Assembly (NCBI RefSeq): GCF_000744225.1
Contig: NZ_JQLN01000003.1
Coordinates: forward strand, 434,001 to 498,000
DNA: 64,000 nucleotides
Origin: Kitasatospora mediocidica KCTC 9733
Lineage (GTDB): Bacteria > Actinomycetota > Actinomycetes > Streptomycetales > Streptomycetaceae
Reading direction: 5' to 3'
The notes beneath the pieces were generated by a model, which saw only the letters and a program-made list of their open reading frames with translations, was not told the origin of the DNA and made no database searches. The position numbers and the translations under genes were made by a program. Shown one piece after another: positions 27,997 to 37,460 of the stretch (position 1 is its first letter; every line of letters starts with the position of its first letter).

Positions 27997-30206
27997 TCAG
28001 TTCCTTCGGTTGCCGCCGGCCAGGGCCTTGCCCGCCGGGATCCGGATCTCGTAGCCGCCTTCGAGCTGGGCCCGGCCGCCCGCGGGCAGCTCGACCCGCC
28101 AGAGCCGGGTGCCGGCCGGGTACGCCTCGGAGGGCTCGGCCGGGGCGGTCCAGGCCGGGGAGCCGGGCCGGTCCTCGATCCGGATGTCCTTGTCGCCCAG
28201 CACCGGGATCCGCTCGCGGACCTCCACCGTGACGGCGTGGCCCAGCCGGTTGGCCAGCTCGACGTGCACCCGCTGCTCGACCACCGTGATGCCGCCGCGC
28301 AGACCGGCTGTGGACTCCTGGACCTCGGTGCGGCGGGTGGCCCGGACGCTTTCCGCGACACCCAGGCCGACCCGCCGGGTGGCGCCCGGCGCGAGCGTGC
28401 GCAGCGCGGTGCCGAGCAGGAAGTCGCCGTCCACGGTGACCTCCAGCGGGCCGGCCAGCAGCGCCTGGTCGGAGTCGTTGGCCAGCAGCAGGGTGGCGAA
28501 GACCGCCGGATCGACGGACGGTACGCAGATGTACTCGGTGCGCAGCGAGACCGGGATCTCGCAGATCGTCACGGTGTGCCACCCGCCGTCGGAGGGCAGG
28601 TCGGTGCGGGCCGGTGCGTCGTAGCGGTGGTCGAAGGAGCCCGCGGAGTACCGGGGGTGGACGGCGTTCGCGGGTAGCGGGAGTGCGTCGGCCAGCGACT
28701 CGGCGCGGTCGCGCGCCGCCTGGTCGTCGGCGCGCCCGGCGGGGGTGAGGCGGTCGGGGGCGAGTCGGGTTGGGCGCCGGGGTGCAGGCGGCCGCGCCGG
28801 GCGGGCGGCTCGGCCGGGCCGGCCAGCGTCAGGGCGGCGTAGTCCAGCAGGTCCGCCGCCGGGCCGGCGGGCGGTGCCGGGGCAGTCGGTGCCAGGTCGG
28901 CAGCCGGGGCGGCGGCCGGGGCGGGCGCGCCGGGCGGGCGCCGCCGAAGGCGCCGGCCGGGCCGCTGCTGAGCGGCGGCTCGGGCATCGCGGTCTTGGCC
29001 CGCATGGCGTGCATGGCCCGGGGGGCCGCGCGCCGCCGGTCCGCCGAGGCGACAGGCCCGGCGCCGGGCTGCGGCGCGGAGCGGGAGACGGACGGCGCGG
29101 CGGGCACGGGGCGGCGGCGCCGTAGGCGACCGGCGGGGCAGCGGCCGGTCGGCGCCCCCGCTGAGGCCGTAGTCGGCCGGGGGCTCGGCCCGGTCGTAGC
29201 CCGCGAAGAGTTCACCGAGCCCGGCGGGCGGCTCGCGCCAGCCGGACGGCGGCAGGGCGGGCTGGCTGCGGCCGATCCGGATCGAGCGCAGTCGCGGCAG
29301 GTCGCAGGAGCGGTGCAGGTCTGCGGTGGAGAAGCCGAGCCGGACGTCCGTCCAGTCCTCGCCGGTGCGCTGGGCCACCTCGGCGCGCAGCAGCAGCGTG
29401 CCGCCGCCGTCACCCCGGCGGTGGCTCAGCCGGTAGGACGGCACCCAGAGCGCGCCGGGGACCAGGTACTCCAGTTCGAGGGTCAGCTCCTGCGGGTGCG
29501 GCTGTTCGTGGGACGGATCCGGCGGCTCGGCCGCGGGGCCCCGGGTGAGGGTGACCAGGGCGACGGCGGAGGTCTCGACCGGGGTGGCGGGCTCGGCGTT
29601 CGAGCCGCGGTCCAGCTGGTCGTCGAGCAGGCTCAGCTCGTGCGTGACCTGCTCCAACTGCCCGCGCAGCTCCTCGGCCCGGGCGTGCAGGGCGGTCAGC
29701 CGTTCGTCGACGAAGTCGGCCAGCGCGAGGAAGGCGTCGGCCGGCGTCCGGCGGTGCGGGTCCTCGGGATTCCTGGGCGGCTCCACCGCGCGCAGGTCGG
29801 CCGTCTGGGTGATCCGGCGCTCCACGAGTCCCTGGAGCTCGCTCAGCGAGGCCTGCCGCTGGGCCACCTCGTCGCGGCGACGGCGCAGGTCGGGCAGCTC
29901 CTCGGTACGGCGCAGCCGGGCCGCGACCGCCGGGCGGACCTCGGTGACGCGCCAGCCCGGCGCCCCGTCGAGCACGCCCGCGCGCAGGGACCGCCCGTCC
30001 AGCACCCGGGGCAGGCCGGTGAGGCGCAGTCGCAGCTGACTGCCCGCGGCGCGGGCGTCGGCGGCGCTGGTGGCGTCGGGCGGTAGGACGCCGTGGGCGC
30101 GGCGGCGGCAGACCGCGCCGGAGGCGTGCACCACGACGGAGTCGAGCGTGCTCGGCCAGTCGATTCGCCGGTCTCCTGCTGGCTGTTCCGGTACCTGATC
30201 CGTCAC
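27997..30206 (-). pseudogene. Second MuiA-like (DUF4139) gene, frame broken at least three times
   Basis: From the GTG at 30206 the frame reads MuiA-like sequence (DSVVVHASGAVCRRRAHGVL, coiled coil, QRTGEDWTDVRLGFSTADL) to about 29,140. Coding character then moves between frames through a Pro/Ala-rich linker: AAPSVSRSAPQPGAGPVAS, then LLDYAALTLAGPAEP, then RDRAESLADALPLPANAV and CEIPVSLRTEYICVPSVDP to the end. Adding one base in each of four C runs (29135-29138, 29108-29111, 28918-28921, 28756-28760) restores a single 737-residue frame with smooth junctions. All are losses in homopolymers, so sequencing error is more likely than decay. A GAAGGGG site precedes the GTG. Confidence 0.75.
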
Positions 30207-30375
30207 CGCGTCCGCCCCTTCGCCGTGCCTGCGCTGCGCTGTCCCGCCGTTCGGTCGCTCAGTCTGCCTGCTGGCCGGGCGGCTGTCCGCAGTTTTCCGC
30301 GGCGCGGCGCGCCCGACCGACCGGAATACGGACCGGCCTACCCGCTGCGGCGAGCGGTACGGGAGGATGGTGCAC

Positions 30376-30411
30376 CGTCCATCCATCTGACCGTCCATCC
30401 GTCCGTCCATC
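30376..30411. repeat. Short GTCCATCC tandem repeat upstream of tyrA
   Basis: CCGTCCATC occurs three times in 36 bases (about 30376, 30391 and 30403), with GTCC fragments between, immediately before the tyrA leader. It is a small degenerate microsatellite lying where a promoter or operator would be expected; no function is assigned. Confidence 0.6.
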
Positions 30412-30447
30412 TTGATCGACCTGCCCCATTCAGGAGACGAACCCGCC

Positions 30448-31533
30448 ATGCGCTCTGTCGCCGTCGTCGGCACCGGACTGATCGGCACCTCCGCCGCACT
30501 CGCCCTGAGCGGACGTGGGTTGAGCGTCTATCTGGAGGACGCGGACCCGGACGCCGCCCGTACCGCGGCCGCGCTCGGCGCCGGCACCACCGAGCTGCCG
30601 GCCGGTCCCGTCGACCTGGCGATCGTGGCGGTGCCCCCCGCCCTCGTCGGCAAGGTGCTGGCCGACTGCCAGCGGCGCGGACTGGCTCGCTGTTACACCG
30701 ACGTCGCGAGCGTGAAGGCGGGTCCGCGGGCCGAGATCACCACGCTCGGCTGCGACACCGTCCACTACATCGGCAGCCACCCGATGGCGGGCCGCGAGCA
30801 GTCCGGCCCGCTGGCCGCCCGCGCCGACCTGTTCGAGGGCCGGCCCTGGGTGCTCACCCCCACCGCCGACACCGACACCGACACCCTCAACGCCGCCCTG
30901 GAGCTGGTCGCGCTCTGCGGCGGCATGCCGGTGGTGATGGACGCCGCCGCGCACGACCGCGCGGTGGCGCTGGTCTCGCACGCCCCGCAGCTCTTCTCCT
31001 CGCTGGTCGCCGCCCGCCTGGAGCACGCCGACGAGACGGCCGTCCGGCTCTCCGGCCAGGGTGTGCGCGACGTCACCCGGATCGCGGCCTCCGACCCGCG
31101 GATGTGGCTGGACATCCTCTCCGCCAACGCGGGCGTGGTCGCCGACATCCTGGAGGAGCTGGCCGTCGACCTCGGCGCCACCGTCGCCGCGCTGCGCTCG
31201 CTGGAGACGGGCGACGAGGAGCAGCGACAGGCCGGCAGCGCCGGTATCGAGGCGGTGATACGGCGCGGCAACCAGGGCCAGGCCCGGATCCCTGGCAAGC
31301 ACGGCGCCCCGCCGACCAGGTACGAGACGGTGATCGTGGTCATCGGCGACCAGCCCGGCGAGCTGGGCCGGCTGTTCAGCGAGGTCGCGCAGATAGGAGT
31401 CAACATCGAGGACGTCGCCATCGAGCACTCCACCGGGCAGCGGGTCGGCCTGGCGCAGCTGTCGGTGGCGCCCTCGACGGCGAAGATGCTGGTCGCGGCG
31501 CTGCGCGGCCGGGGCTGGAACATCCGGGACTAG
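30448..31533 (+). CDS. tyrA: Prephenate dehydrogenase
   Basis: A 361-residue TyrA protein of tyrosine synthesis, converting prephenate to 4-hydroxyphenylpyruvate. The NAD(P) Rossmann motif is VAVVGTGLIGTSAALALSGRG at the N-terminus. SVKAGPRAEI and YIGSHPMAGREQSGP carry the catalytic His region. The dimerising helical part includes LVSHAPQLFSSLVAARL, and an ACT regulatory domain ends the protein (VIVVIGDQPGELGRLFSEVAQIGVNIEDV, quoted in part as GDQPGELGRLFSEVAQIGVN), implying feedback by tyrosine. AGGAG upstream supports the start. It lies before cmk as in other Streptomyces; no chorismate mutase gene is beside it here. Confidence 0.95.
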   Translation: MRSVAVVGTGLIGTSAALALSGRGLSVYLEDADPDAARTAAALGAGTTELPAGPVDLAIVAVPPALVGKVLADCQRRGLARCYTDVASVKAGPRAEITTLGCDTVHYIGSHPMAGREQSGPLAARADLFEGRPWVLTPTADTDTDTLNAALELVALCGGMPVVMDAAAHDRAVALVSHAPQLFSSLVAARLEHADETAVRLSGQGVRDVTRIAASDPRMWLDILSANAGVVADILEELAVDLGATVAALRSLETGDEEQRQAGSAGIEAVIRRGNQGQARIPGKHGAPPTRYETVIVVIGDQPGELGRLFSEVAQIGVNIEDVAIEHSTGQRVGLAQLSVAPSTAKMLVAALRGRGWNIRD

Positions 31534-31652
31534 GACCTGGAGGTGGCTCGGGAGGCGGGTGGGACGGCCTCGGGGACGCGGTCGGGAGGAGAGGTGGCGC
31601 CCGTCGTCTAACCTTGAGGTGACTCCCCCGTGCCAAGAAGAGAGGTTCCACC

Positions 31653-32369
31653 GTGGACACAGCCGACCGAGCGCACGTTCCGGTCGTCGTCGCCATCGAC
31701 GGACCCTCCGGTTCCGGCAAGTCGACCGTCTCCCGCGCGGTGGCGGCCCGACTGGGCCTGAGCTTCCTCGACACGGGTGCCATGTACCGGGCGATGACCT
31801 GGTGGATGCTGGCCAACGAGGTCGACGTCGAGGACGCCGACGCGGTGGCCACGGCCTGCGGCAAGCCGGTGATCGTCTCCGGCACGGACGCCGACGGCCC
31901 GACCATCACGGTCGACGGCCAGGACGTCTCCGGCCCGATCCGCGGCCCCGAGGTGACCGCCAAGGTCAGCGCGGTGTCCGCCGTCCCGCAGGTGCGGGTC
32001 CGGCTGGTCGAGCTGCAGCGCGGGTGCGCGGCGGTCGCGCTGCGCGGGATCGTCGCCGAGGGCCGGGACATGGGCACGGTGGTCTTCCCGGAGGCCACCG
32101 CCAAGGTCTTCCTGACCGCCTCCGAGGCGGCCCGCGCCGAGCGCCGGGCCGTCGAGCTGCGGGCCAAGGGCGTGGACGAGGCCACCATCGCCGAGATGGC
32201 GGCGGACCTGGTCCGCCGGGACGCCGCCGACTCCTCGCGGGTGACGGCGCCGCTGGCCCAGGCGGCGGACGCGGTGCTGGTGGACACCAGTGAGCTGACG
32301 CTCGATCAGGTCATCGACACCATCGCCGAGTTGGTGGAGGAGCGGGCCGGGCGCCTGACGGCCGCCTAG
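31653..32369 (+). CDS. cmk: Cytidylate kinase
   Basis: A 238-residue (d)CMP kinase. The P-loop reads VAIDGPSGSGKSTVSRAVAA, followed by LGLSFLDTGAMYRAMTWW. GIVAEGRDMGTVVFPEATAKVFLTAS is the NMP-binding region and RAERRAVELRAKG the lid. It phosphorylates CMP and dCMP for nucleotide recycling. GTG start with AAGAGAGG upstream. It is 119 bases after tyrA and 138 bases before der. Confidence 0.96.
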   Translation: MDTADRAHVPVVVAIDGPSGSGKSTVSRAVAARLGLSFLDTGAMYRAMTWWMLANEVDVEDADAVATACGKPVIVSGTDADGPTITVDGQDVSGPIRGPEVTAKVSAVSAVPQVRVRLVELQRGCAAVALRGIVAEGRDMGTVVFPEATAKVFLTASEAARAERRAVELRAKGVDEATIAEMAADLVRRDAADSSRVTAPLAQAADAVLVDTSELTLDQVIDTIAELVEERAGRLTAA

Positions 32370-32507
32370 CCTGCCCGGCCGGATTCCGGGGCCCCCGGAT
32401 CCGGTGTGGATTTCTGGGTTTTGGATTTACTCTCGCGCTGCCCGTTCGCCGGGCAGGTACGCACGGCACGTCCCGAGTGGGCGTGCCGGGAAATGGAACA
32501 GACGAAG

Positions 32508-33977
32508 ATGAGCAACGAGATCACCGACGCGGCCGAGGCAACCTCGGACGCGCACGGCGGACTGGACGCGGCCGAGTACGCCGAGTTCATGGCCCTCGCC
32601 GCCGAGGAGGGGTTCGACCCCGACGACATCGACGGCGACCTGAACGAGCGGCACGTCCCGCTGCCGGTGCTGGCCGTCGTCGGCCGCCCGAACGTCGGCA
32701 AGTCGACCCTGGTCAACCGCATCATCGGCCGCCGCGAGGCGGTCGTCGAGGACAAGCCCGGCGTCACCCGCGACCGCGTGCAGTACGAGGCGACCTGGAA
32801 CGGCCGCCGGTTCAAGCTGGTCGACACCGGTGGCTGGGAGATCGACGTCCTCGGGCTGGACGCCATGGTGGCCGCGCAGGCCGAGCTCGGCATCGAGACC
32901 GCGGACGCGGTGCTCTTCGTCGTCGACGCCACGGTCGGCGCCACCGACACCGACGAGGCGCTGATCAAGCTGATCCGCCGGGCCGGCAAGCCCGTGGTGC
33001 TCTGCGCCAACAAGGTGGACGGCCAGTCCACCGAGGCCGAGGCCGCCTACCTGTGGTCGCTCGGCCTCGGCGAGCCCTACCCCGTCTCGGCCCTGCACGG
33101 CCGCGGCTCCGGCGACCTGCTGGACGCCGTGATGGCCGCGCTGCCCGAGGCCCCGCCGCAGACCTTCGGCGTGGTGCAGGGCGGCCCGCGCCGCGTCGCG
33201 CTGATCGGCCGTCCGAATGTCGGCAAGTCCAGCCTGCTCAACAAGGTGGCCGGCGAGGACCGCGTGGTCGTCAACGAGCTGGCCGGCACGACCCGCGACC
33301 CGGTCGACGAGCTGATCGAACTCGGCGGCAAGACCTGGAAGTTCATCGACACCGCCGGTATCCGTCGCCGGGTGCACCTGACCGCCGGCGCCGACTTCTA
33401 CGCCTCGCTGCGCACCTCCGCCGCGCTGGACAAGGCCGAGGTCGCCGTCGTCCTGGTCGACTGCAGCGAGCCGCTGGCCGAGCAGGACACCCGCATCATC
33501 TCGATGGCGGTCGAGGCCGGGCGCGCGGTCGTCATCGCGTACAACAAGTGGGACCAGATGGACGAGGAGCGCCGCTACTACCTGGAGCGCGAGATCGAGC
33601 AGGATCTCGTCCAGGTGAAGTGGGCGCCGCGCGTCAACGTCTCCGCGCTGACCGGCCGCCACATGGAGCGGCTGGTGCCGGCCATCGAGACCGCGCTGGC
33701 CGGCTGGGAGACCCGGATCTCCACGGCCAAGCTGAACGCCTTCCTGGGCGAGCTGGTCGCCGGTCACCCGCACCCGATCCGCGGCGGCAAGCAGCCGCGC
33801 ATCCTGTTCGGCACCCAGGCGGGCGTCAAGCCGCCGCGCTTCGTGCTCTTCGCCTCGGGCTTCCTGGAGGCGGGCTACCGCCGGTTCGTCGAGCGCCGCC
33901 TGCGTGAGGAGTTCGGCTTCGTGGGGACGCCGATCTCGATCTCGGTGCGGGTGCGCGAGAAGCGCCGCCGCAAGTAG
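32508..33977 (+). CDS. der: Ribosome biogenesis GTPase Der (EngA)
   Basis: A 489-residue protein with two tandem GTPase domains. The first has [18 protein letters not shown] (G1), DTGG (G3) and NKVDG (G4); the second has [22 protein letters not shown] and NKWDQ. The C-terminal KH-like domain carries [19 protein letters not shown]. It helps 50S subunit maturation. The acidic N-terminal extension of about 50 residues is normal in actinobacteria. The start could also be the in-frame ATG at 32493; neither has a strong ribosome binding site. A hairpin terminator follows at once. Confidence 0.95.
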   Translation: MSNEITDAAEATSDAHGGLDAAEYAEFMALAAEEGFDPDDIDGDLNERHVPLPVLAVVGRPNVGKSTLVNRIIGRREAVVEDKPGVTRDRVQYEATWNGRRFKLVDTGGWEIDVLGLDAMVAAQAELGIETADAVLFVVDATVGATDTDEALIKLIRRAGKPVVLCANKVDGQSTEAEAAYLWSLGLGEPYPVSALHGRGSGDLLDAVMAALPEAPPQTFGVVQGGPRRVALIGRPNVGKSSLLNKVAGEDRVVVNELAGTTRDPVDELIELGGKTWKFIDTAGIRRRVHLTAGADFYASLRTSAALDKAEVAVVLVDCSEPLAEQDTRIISMAVEAGRAVVIAYNKWDQMDEERRYYLEREIEQDLVQVKWAPRVNVSALTGRHMERLVPAIETALAGWETRISTAKLNAFLGELVAGHPHPIRGGKQPRILFGTQAGVKPPRFVLFASGFLEAGYRRFVERRLREEFGFVGTPISISVRVREKRRRK

Positions 33978-33992
33978 GCGATGCGTACGGAA

Positions 33993-34025
33993 CGGCCCGG
34001 CCCCGATCGACTCGGGGCCGGGCCG
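33993..34025 (+). terminator. Hairpin terminator after der
   Basis: A perfect 14-bp stem (CGGCCCGGCCCCGA at 33993-34006, TCGGGGCCGGGCCG at 34012-34025) with a 5-base loop begins 16 bases after the der stop. It would also serve reverse transcription reaching it from 34076. Confidence 0.85.
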
Positions 34026-34075
34026 CTCTGTTGCGTACCGCTTGCGGGTGGGGCGTGCGCTTCAGGCTTCAGGCT

Positions 34076-34816
34076 TCAGGAGAGGGTGGGGGTCCGCCCC
34101 GGGGGCAGCGACAGCAGACCGCTACGGTGCCGCCCGGCCACGGACGCGCCGACGGACGCGCTGGGGGCCGGTGGCGGCGGTGCGGCGGGCGCGGTGGCGG
34201 CCAGGTAGCCGGAGGCCACCCAGCCCTGGCCCGCGCTCGGCGCGCTCGGCTGGGCCGGCTGGTGGGGCTGGGTGGAGTGGCCCTGGCCCGGGTGCTGCTG
34301 GGTGTGGTGCGGGGCCTGCTGTTGCGCCGGGACGAACTGCGGTGCGCCCGGCGGGTATCCCGCGTAGGTGGGGAAGGACTGGTGCTGTGCGGGTGCGGAC
34401 GGCTGCGCGTGACCGTAGCCGTGCGATCCGGGGGCGGCGGTGTTCCCGTGCGGCTGGCTCTGGCCCTGGCCGTGGTTGGCGTAGGGGGAGCGGTGCTCCT
34501 CGATCGCGTACCCGCCGGGGTACGGGCCGGTCGGCGCCCCGGTGTAGGCGCTGCTGGACGGGCGGCCGGACGCGCTGCCGGACGTGCTGCCGGACGGGCG
34601 GCGGTCGCGGACGGCGAAGCCGGTGAAGCGCAGGTCCTCCTCGCCGGCGCGATCGCCCGGCAGGGCGCGGAAGAGGCGGCGGTACTCCGAGTACAGCTCG
34701 TCGTAGATCGGGGTGGCGGAGTGCGGATGCTCCGCGTCGTACGACGGCCTCATCGCCGGGATCCCTCGGCTGGCGGTGGACTGGCGGAAGGCTGAGGTCA
34801 CGTCGTAGCTGTACAC
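34076..34816 (-). CDS. Conserved actinobacterial low-complexity protein
   Basis: A 246-residue soluble protein. Only residues about 28-70 look ordered and conserved: SATPIYDELYSEYRRLFRAL, then PGDRAGEEDLRFTGFAVRDR. The rest is Gln/His/Pro/Gly/Ser-rich and probably disordered. I recall similar proteins with a PIYDELY-EYRRLFRALPGDR core in Streptomyces, with no assigned function. The start is uncertain: GTG at 34816, GTG at 34801 or ATG at 34753 (MRPSYDAEHP) all fit, the last leaving just the conserved core at the N-terminus. It is convergent with der. Confidence 0.65.
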   Translation of the reverse strand: MYSYDVTSAFRQSTASRGIPAMRPSYDAEHPHSATPIYDELYSEYRRLFRALPGDRAGEEDLRFTGFAVRDRRPSGSTSGSASGRPSSSAYTGAPTGPYPGGYAIEEHRSPYANHGQGQSQPHGNTAAPGSHGYGHAQPSAPAQHQSFPTYAGYPPGAPQFVPAQQQAPHHTQQHPGQGHSTQPHQPAQPSAPSAGQGWVASGYLAATAPAAPPPPAPSASVGASVAGRHRSGLLSLPPGRTPTLS

Positions 34817-35042
34817 GTAAGGGCCAACGAGTGAGCCGGTCAGGGGATGCGGGTTCGGCCTGCCGGGCGGGAGCGCGGGCGGGCGGGGCGGGGCGTTCGC
34901 GGCGGGCGCGCGCCGGGGCCGTTGTGGGAACGGCCCCGACGCGGGGTGGCGGGGTGGTCCGGGCCGGTTGCCGACGGGGTCCGGGCTGCTTGCCGTCGGC
35001 CGGATGCGAGGTCCCGCGCCGTACTCAGGTCCCGCGCCGTAC

Positions 35043-35927
35043 TCAGGTCCCGGCGAGGGGGAGGGCCGCGGCGACCAGGAGGCCCTGCGCGGCCGCCCGG
35101 TCGAGCGCGGTGCGGAGCAGGTCCTCGCGCGGCTGGCGCCCGATCGTCCCGGCCGGCGCCGCGTACATGATCACCTGGGCGTGCCGGGAGGCCGCCGCGC
35201 GCCACGGGTCGGTGACCAGCAGCGGCTGGTGGGCCTGCCACCAGGCGGAGCTGGTGCCCGCCGCCGACGGCTGCAGGATCGCGTGCAGGCGTCCCATCGC
35301 CATCAGCACCGACCACCCCGCCAGCACGGCCGGGGGCTGCTCCACGTCGTGGATCGGGGCGAACCCGTGCTCCGCGAGCAGCGCGAGGAACTCGTCCGAG
35401 CCCACCAGGCTGCCGGGCCGGCCGACCGGTCCGGTCGGCTCGACCACCAGGGCGGCGTGTCCGGTGTCGCCGCACAGCACCAGGCCGCAGGTGATGCCCA
35501 GGATGGCGGGCTCGCCCGGCGCGGGTCCGGTGACCGGCGCCGGGACGGGGGCGTCGGGCTGCGCTCCGAACGGGGCTCCCGGCTCGGACATCGGCATCGA
35601 GGCCGGCATCGGGTCGACCGGGTACGCCTGGGCCGGCAGCCCGCTGCCCTGGGCCTCGCTGATGCTCCGGACCGCACCGAGGAGCTGCTCCTCCGAGAGC
35701 GTGACGACCTGGGAGGGCACGCAGCGCGCGTGCGCGAAGGCGAGGACGGCGGTCTCGTCGCCGACGAAGAGGACGGTGCTGGTCGGCTCGTGGATCGAGT
35801 CGCCCGGCGTTCGACAGGACGTGCAGTCGTACGTATCAGGGGCATGGGCCCCGCCGAGCAGGCGGTCTGCCTCGTCGTCGCCGATTTCGGCTCGGACCTC
35901 GTCGCTGACATCGAGCATGCGCGGCAC
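35043..35927 (-). CDS. Conserved Streptomycetaceae hypothetical protein
   Basis: A 294-residue cytoplasmic protein. The N-terminal part MPRMLDVSDEVRAEIGDDEADRLLGG is followed by DCTSCRTPG, with a Cys pair, and AFAHARCVPSQV, a possible metal-binding set. A Pro/Gly-rich linker (about 110-145) leads to a second domain with GITCGLVLCGDTGHAALVVEPT and YAAPAGTIGRQPREDLLRTALD. It is not assignable to a named family by eye. The GTG start has GAGGAG six bases upstream. It is probably transcribed alone; a long intergenic region separates it from the rpf gene. Confidence 0.7.
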   Translation of the reverse strand: MPRMLDVSDEVRAEIGDDEADRLLGGAHAPDTYDCTSCRTPGDSIHEPTSTVLFVGDETAVLAFAHARCVPSQVVTLSEEQLLGAVRSISEAQGSGLPAQAYPVDPMPASMPMSEPGAPFGAQPDAPVPAPVTGPAPGEPAILGITCGLVLCGDTGHAALVVEPTGPVGRPGSLVGSDEFLALLAEHGFAPIHDVEQPPAVLAGWSVLMAMGRLHAILQPSAAGTSSAWWQAHQPLLVTDPWRAAASRHAQVIMYAAPAGTIGRQPREDLLRTALDRAAAQGLLVAAALPLAGT

Positions 35928-36492
35928 GAAGGACTCCTCGGGTCGTTGCGGGGGTGGCGCGGGCGCACCCGGCCGCCATTACCAACGGACTGCTGTGGCC
36001 CGGGTCACGGGTGGGGGTGCAGAGTGACGCGATTTGCCCGGCGAATGACCACGGACGGCAGACAGGCGATCACAATCCGTCGATGCTGTGCGCAGGCTCA
36101 CAGGGGCAAGAATGTGGGCGGGGTCACGCCGGATGAGTGTTTGATCTTCGCAAACCAGCTCAAAATGGACATTTGCCTGCTCTTTACTTGATCATTACCT
36201 TCGGTAACGGTCGATTGACCTGGGAAGACCGTTGCCCGATTGAACCGGGACGGCACCGCCGCCTAGCTTTCTTCCCGGTGCAACGAGCACCACCCGGGTT
36301 CACCCCCAGCGCACAGCAGGTGCCCATCAGCCGACACGTTCGAGAACACGTCGGTGGTGAGTGGCGGAGTGGCCAGGGCGACGCGGCACGTCGGACACGT
36401 GCACGGTCGCCCAGCGGACGCGGCGAGCGAACCGAATCGGACCTTCGACGGTCTGGTTCCGCCTGCCCGCCCGGGGCTGTCGAGAGGAACTC
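35928..36492 (+). other. 565-bp leader/promoter region of the rpf gene, no CDS
   Basis: The upstream half is notably less GC-rich than its surroundings. It contains a symmetric TTACC-TTC-GGTAA site at 36195-36207, a plausible operator, and an imperfect 11-bp inverted repeat at 36331-36353. The downstream 200 bases are likely transcribed leader. I looked for the ydaO-type c-di-AMP riboswitch known upstream of some Streptomyces rpfA genes and do not see its conserved GUCAGCUAACCUCG-like core. Confidence 0.5.
36376..36412 (+). promoter_or_regulatory. Two-tier RNA hairpin in the rpf leader
   Basis: GGGCGAC (36376-36382) pairs with GTCGCCC (36406-36412), and inside it GCACGT (36386-36391) pairs with ACGTGC (36397-36402) around a 5-base loop. 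The 3-base bulges on either side are symmetric. It is 80 bases before the rpf start, so it is probably a leader element affecting stability, termination or translation. Confidence 0.5.
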
Positions 36493-37272
36493 ATGACCTT
36501 CCGTAGCGAGAACACCGCCACCGCCGTCGCCGACAACGCCCAGACCGGTCGCAGCCGCGGCCGCCTCCGCATGGCGATCATGGGTGGCGTCATGGTCGCC
36601 CTCCCGGTGGCCGGCCTCGTGACGGCCACCTCGGCCTCCGCCGCCTCCACCGCCACGTGGGACGCGGTCGCCCAGTGCGAGAGCACCGGCAACTGGAGCA
36701 TCGCCAACGGCAACGGCTTCTACGGCGGCCTGCAGTTCACCTCCTCCACCTGGGCCGCCTTCGGTGGCACCCAGTACGCCCCGCAGGCCAACCTGGCCAC
36801 CAAGGGCCAGCAGATCGCCATCGCCGAGAAGGTGCTCGCCTCCCAGGGCCCCGGCGCCTGGCCCGTCTGCTCCGTCAAGGCCGGCCTGACCGCCGGTGGG
36901 GCGCCGGCCGCGGTCGACACCTCCTCCTCGTCCGCTGCGGGCAACCAGGGTGCGGCTGCCGTCACCCCGAAGTCGAGCACCACCAAGCAGACCCCGGCGC
37001 CGGCGGCCCCCAAGCCCGCTGCCCCGGCCAAGCCGGCCGTCCCGGCGAAGCCCTCGGCCCCCGCCAAGCCGGCCAAGCCGACTGCTCCGGCCGCCCCCGC
37101 CGCCCCGGCGAAGCCGGCCACCGGTGGCACCTACACCGTCAAGAGCGGCGACACCCTGAGTGGGATCGCCGCCGCCAAGGGCCTCAACTGGCAGACCCTG
37201 TACAAGAACAACGTGCAGGTCATCGGTGGCAACGCCGACCTGATCCTGCCGGGCCAGGTGCTCGCGGTCTGA
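36493..37272 (+). CDS. Resuscitation-promoting factor with LysM domain
   Basis: A 259-residue secreted protein. A signal peptide with hydrophobic [20 protein letters not shown] and an ASA-type cleavage site lies at residues 25-55. The Rpf transglycosylase-like domain follows: [20 protein letters not shown], with the catalytic Glu in [21 protein letters not shown] and [18 protein letters not shown] Pro/Ala/Lys-rich linker (about 160-210) leads to a LysM domain ([20 protein letters not shown]). It cleaves peptidoglycan and promotes spore germination or growth resumption in actinobacteria. GAGAGGAAC precedes the ATG. A structured leader and terminator flank it. Confidence 0.92.
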   Translation: MTFRSENTATAVADNAQTGRSRGRLRMAIMGGVMVALPVAGLVTATSASAASTATWDAVAQCESTGNWSIANGNGFYGGLQFTSSTWAAFGGTQYAPQANLATKGQQIAIAEKVLASQGPGAWPVCSVKAGLTAGGAPAAVDTSSSSAAGNQGAAAVTPKSSTTKQTPAPAAPKPAAPAKPAVPAKPSAPAKPAKPTAPAAPAAPAKPATGGTYTVKSGDTLSGIAAAKGLNWQTLYKNNVQVIGGNADLILPGQVLAV

Positions 37273-37306
37273 CGGACCCCGTCACCGGGCACGCGCCTGT
37301 GCCGCT

Positions 37307-37337
37307 GACCGTCGTCCCCTGTGCGGGGGCGGCGGTC
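37307..37337 (+). terminator. Hairpin terminator after the LysM-rpf gene
   Basis: A 13-bp stem with two G-T pairs (37307-37319 with 37325-37337) and a 5-base loop lies 34 bases after the stop. Confidence 0.6.
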
Positions 37338-37460
37338 GGTCGCGTTTGGGGCGGCGGTGGCGTTGGCGGTGGGTGCGGTCGGTGTGCGGTGGCCGGACGC
37401 CCGGGTGGAGTAGTGGTGGGCGGGCCGGGTCGCGGGGGTGGGGCGCGCTCGTAGAGTCGG

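Noticed and set aside
35928..36492. ydaO/c-di-AMP riboswitch in the rpf leader
   Set aside because: Expected from knowledge of Streptomyces rpfA, but the conserved core was not found by eye; a covariance search would be decisive.
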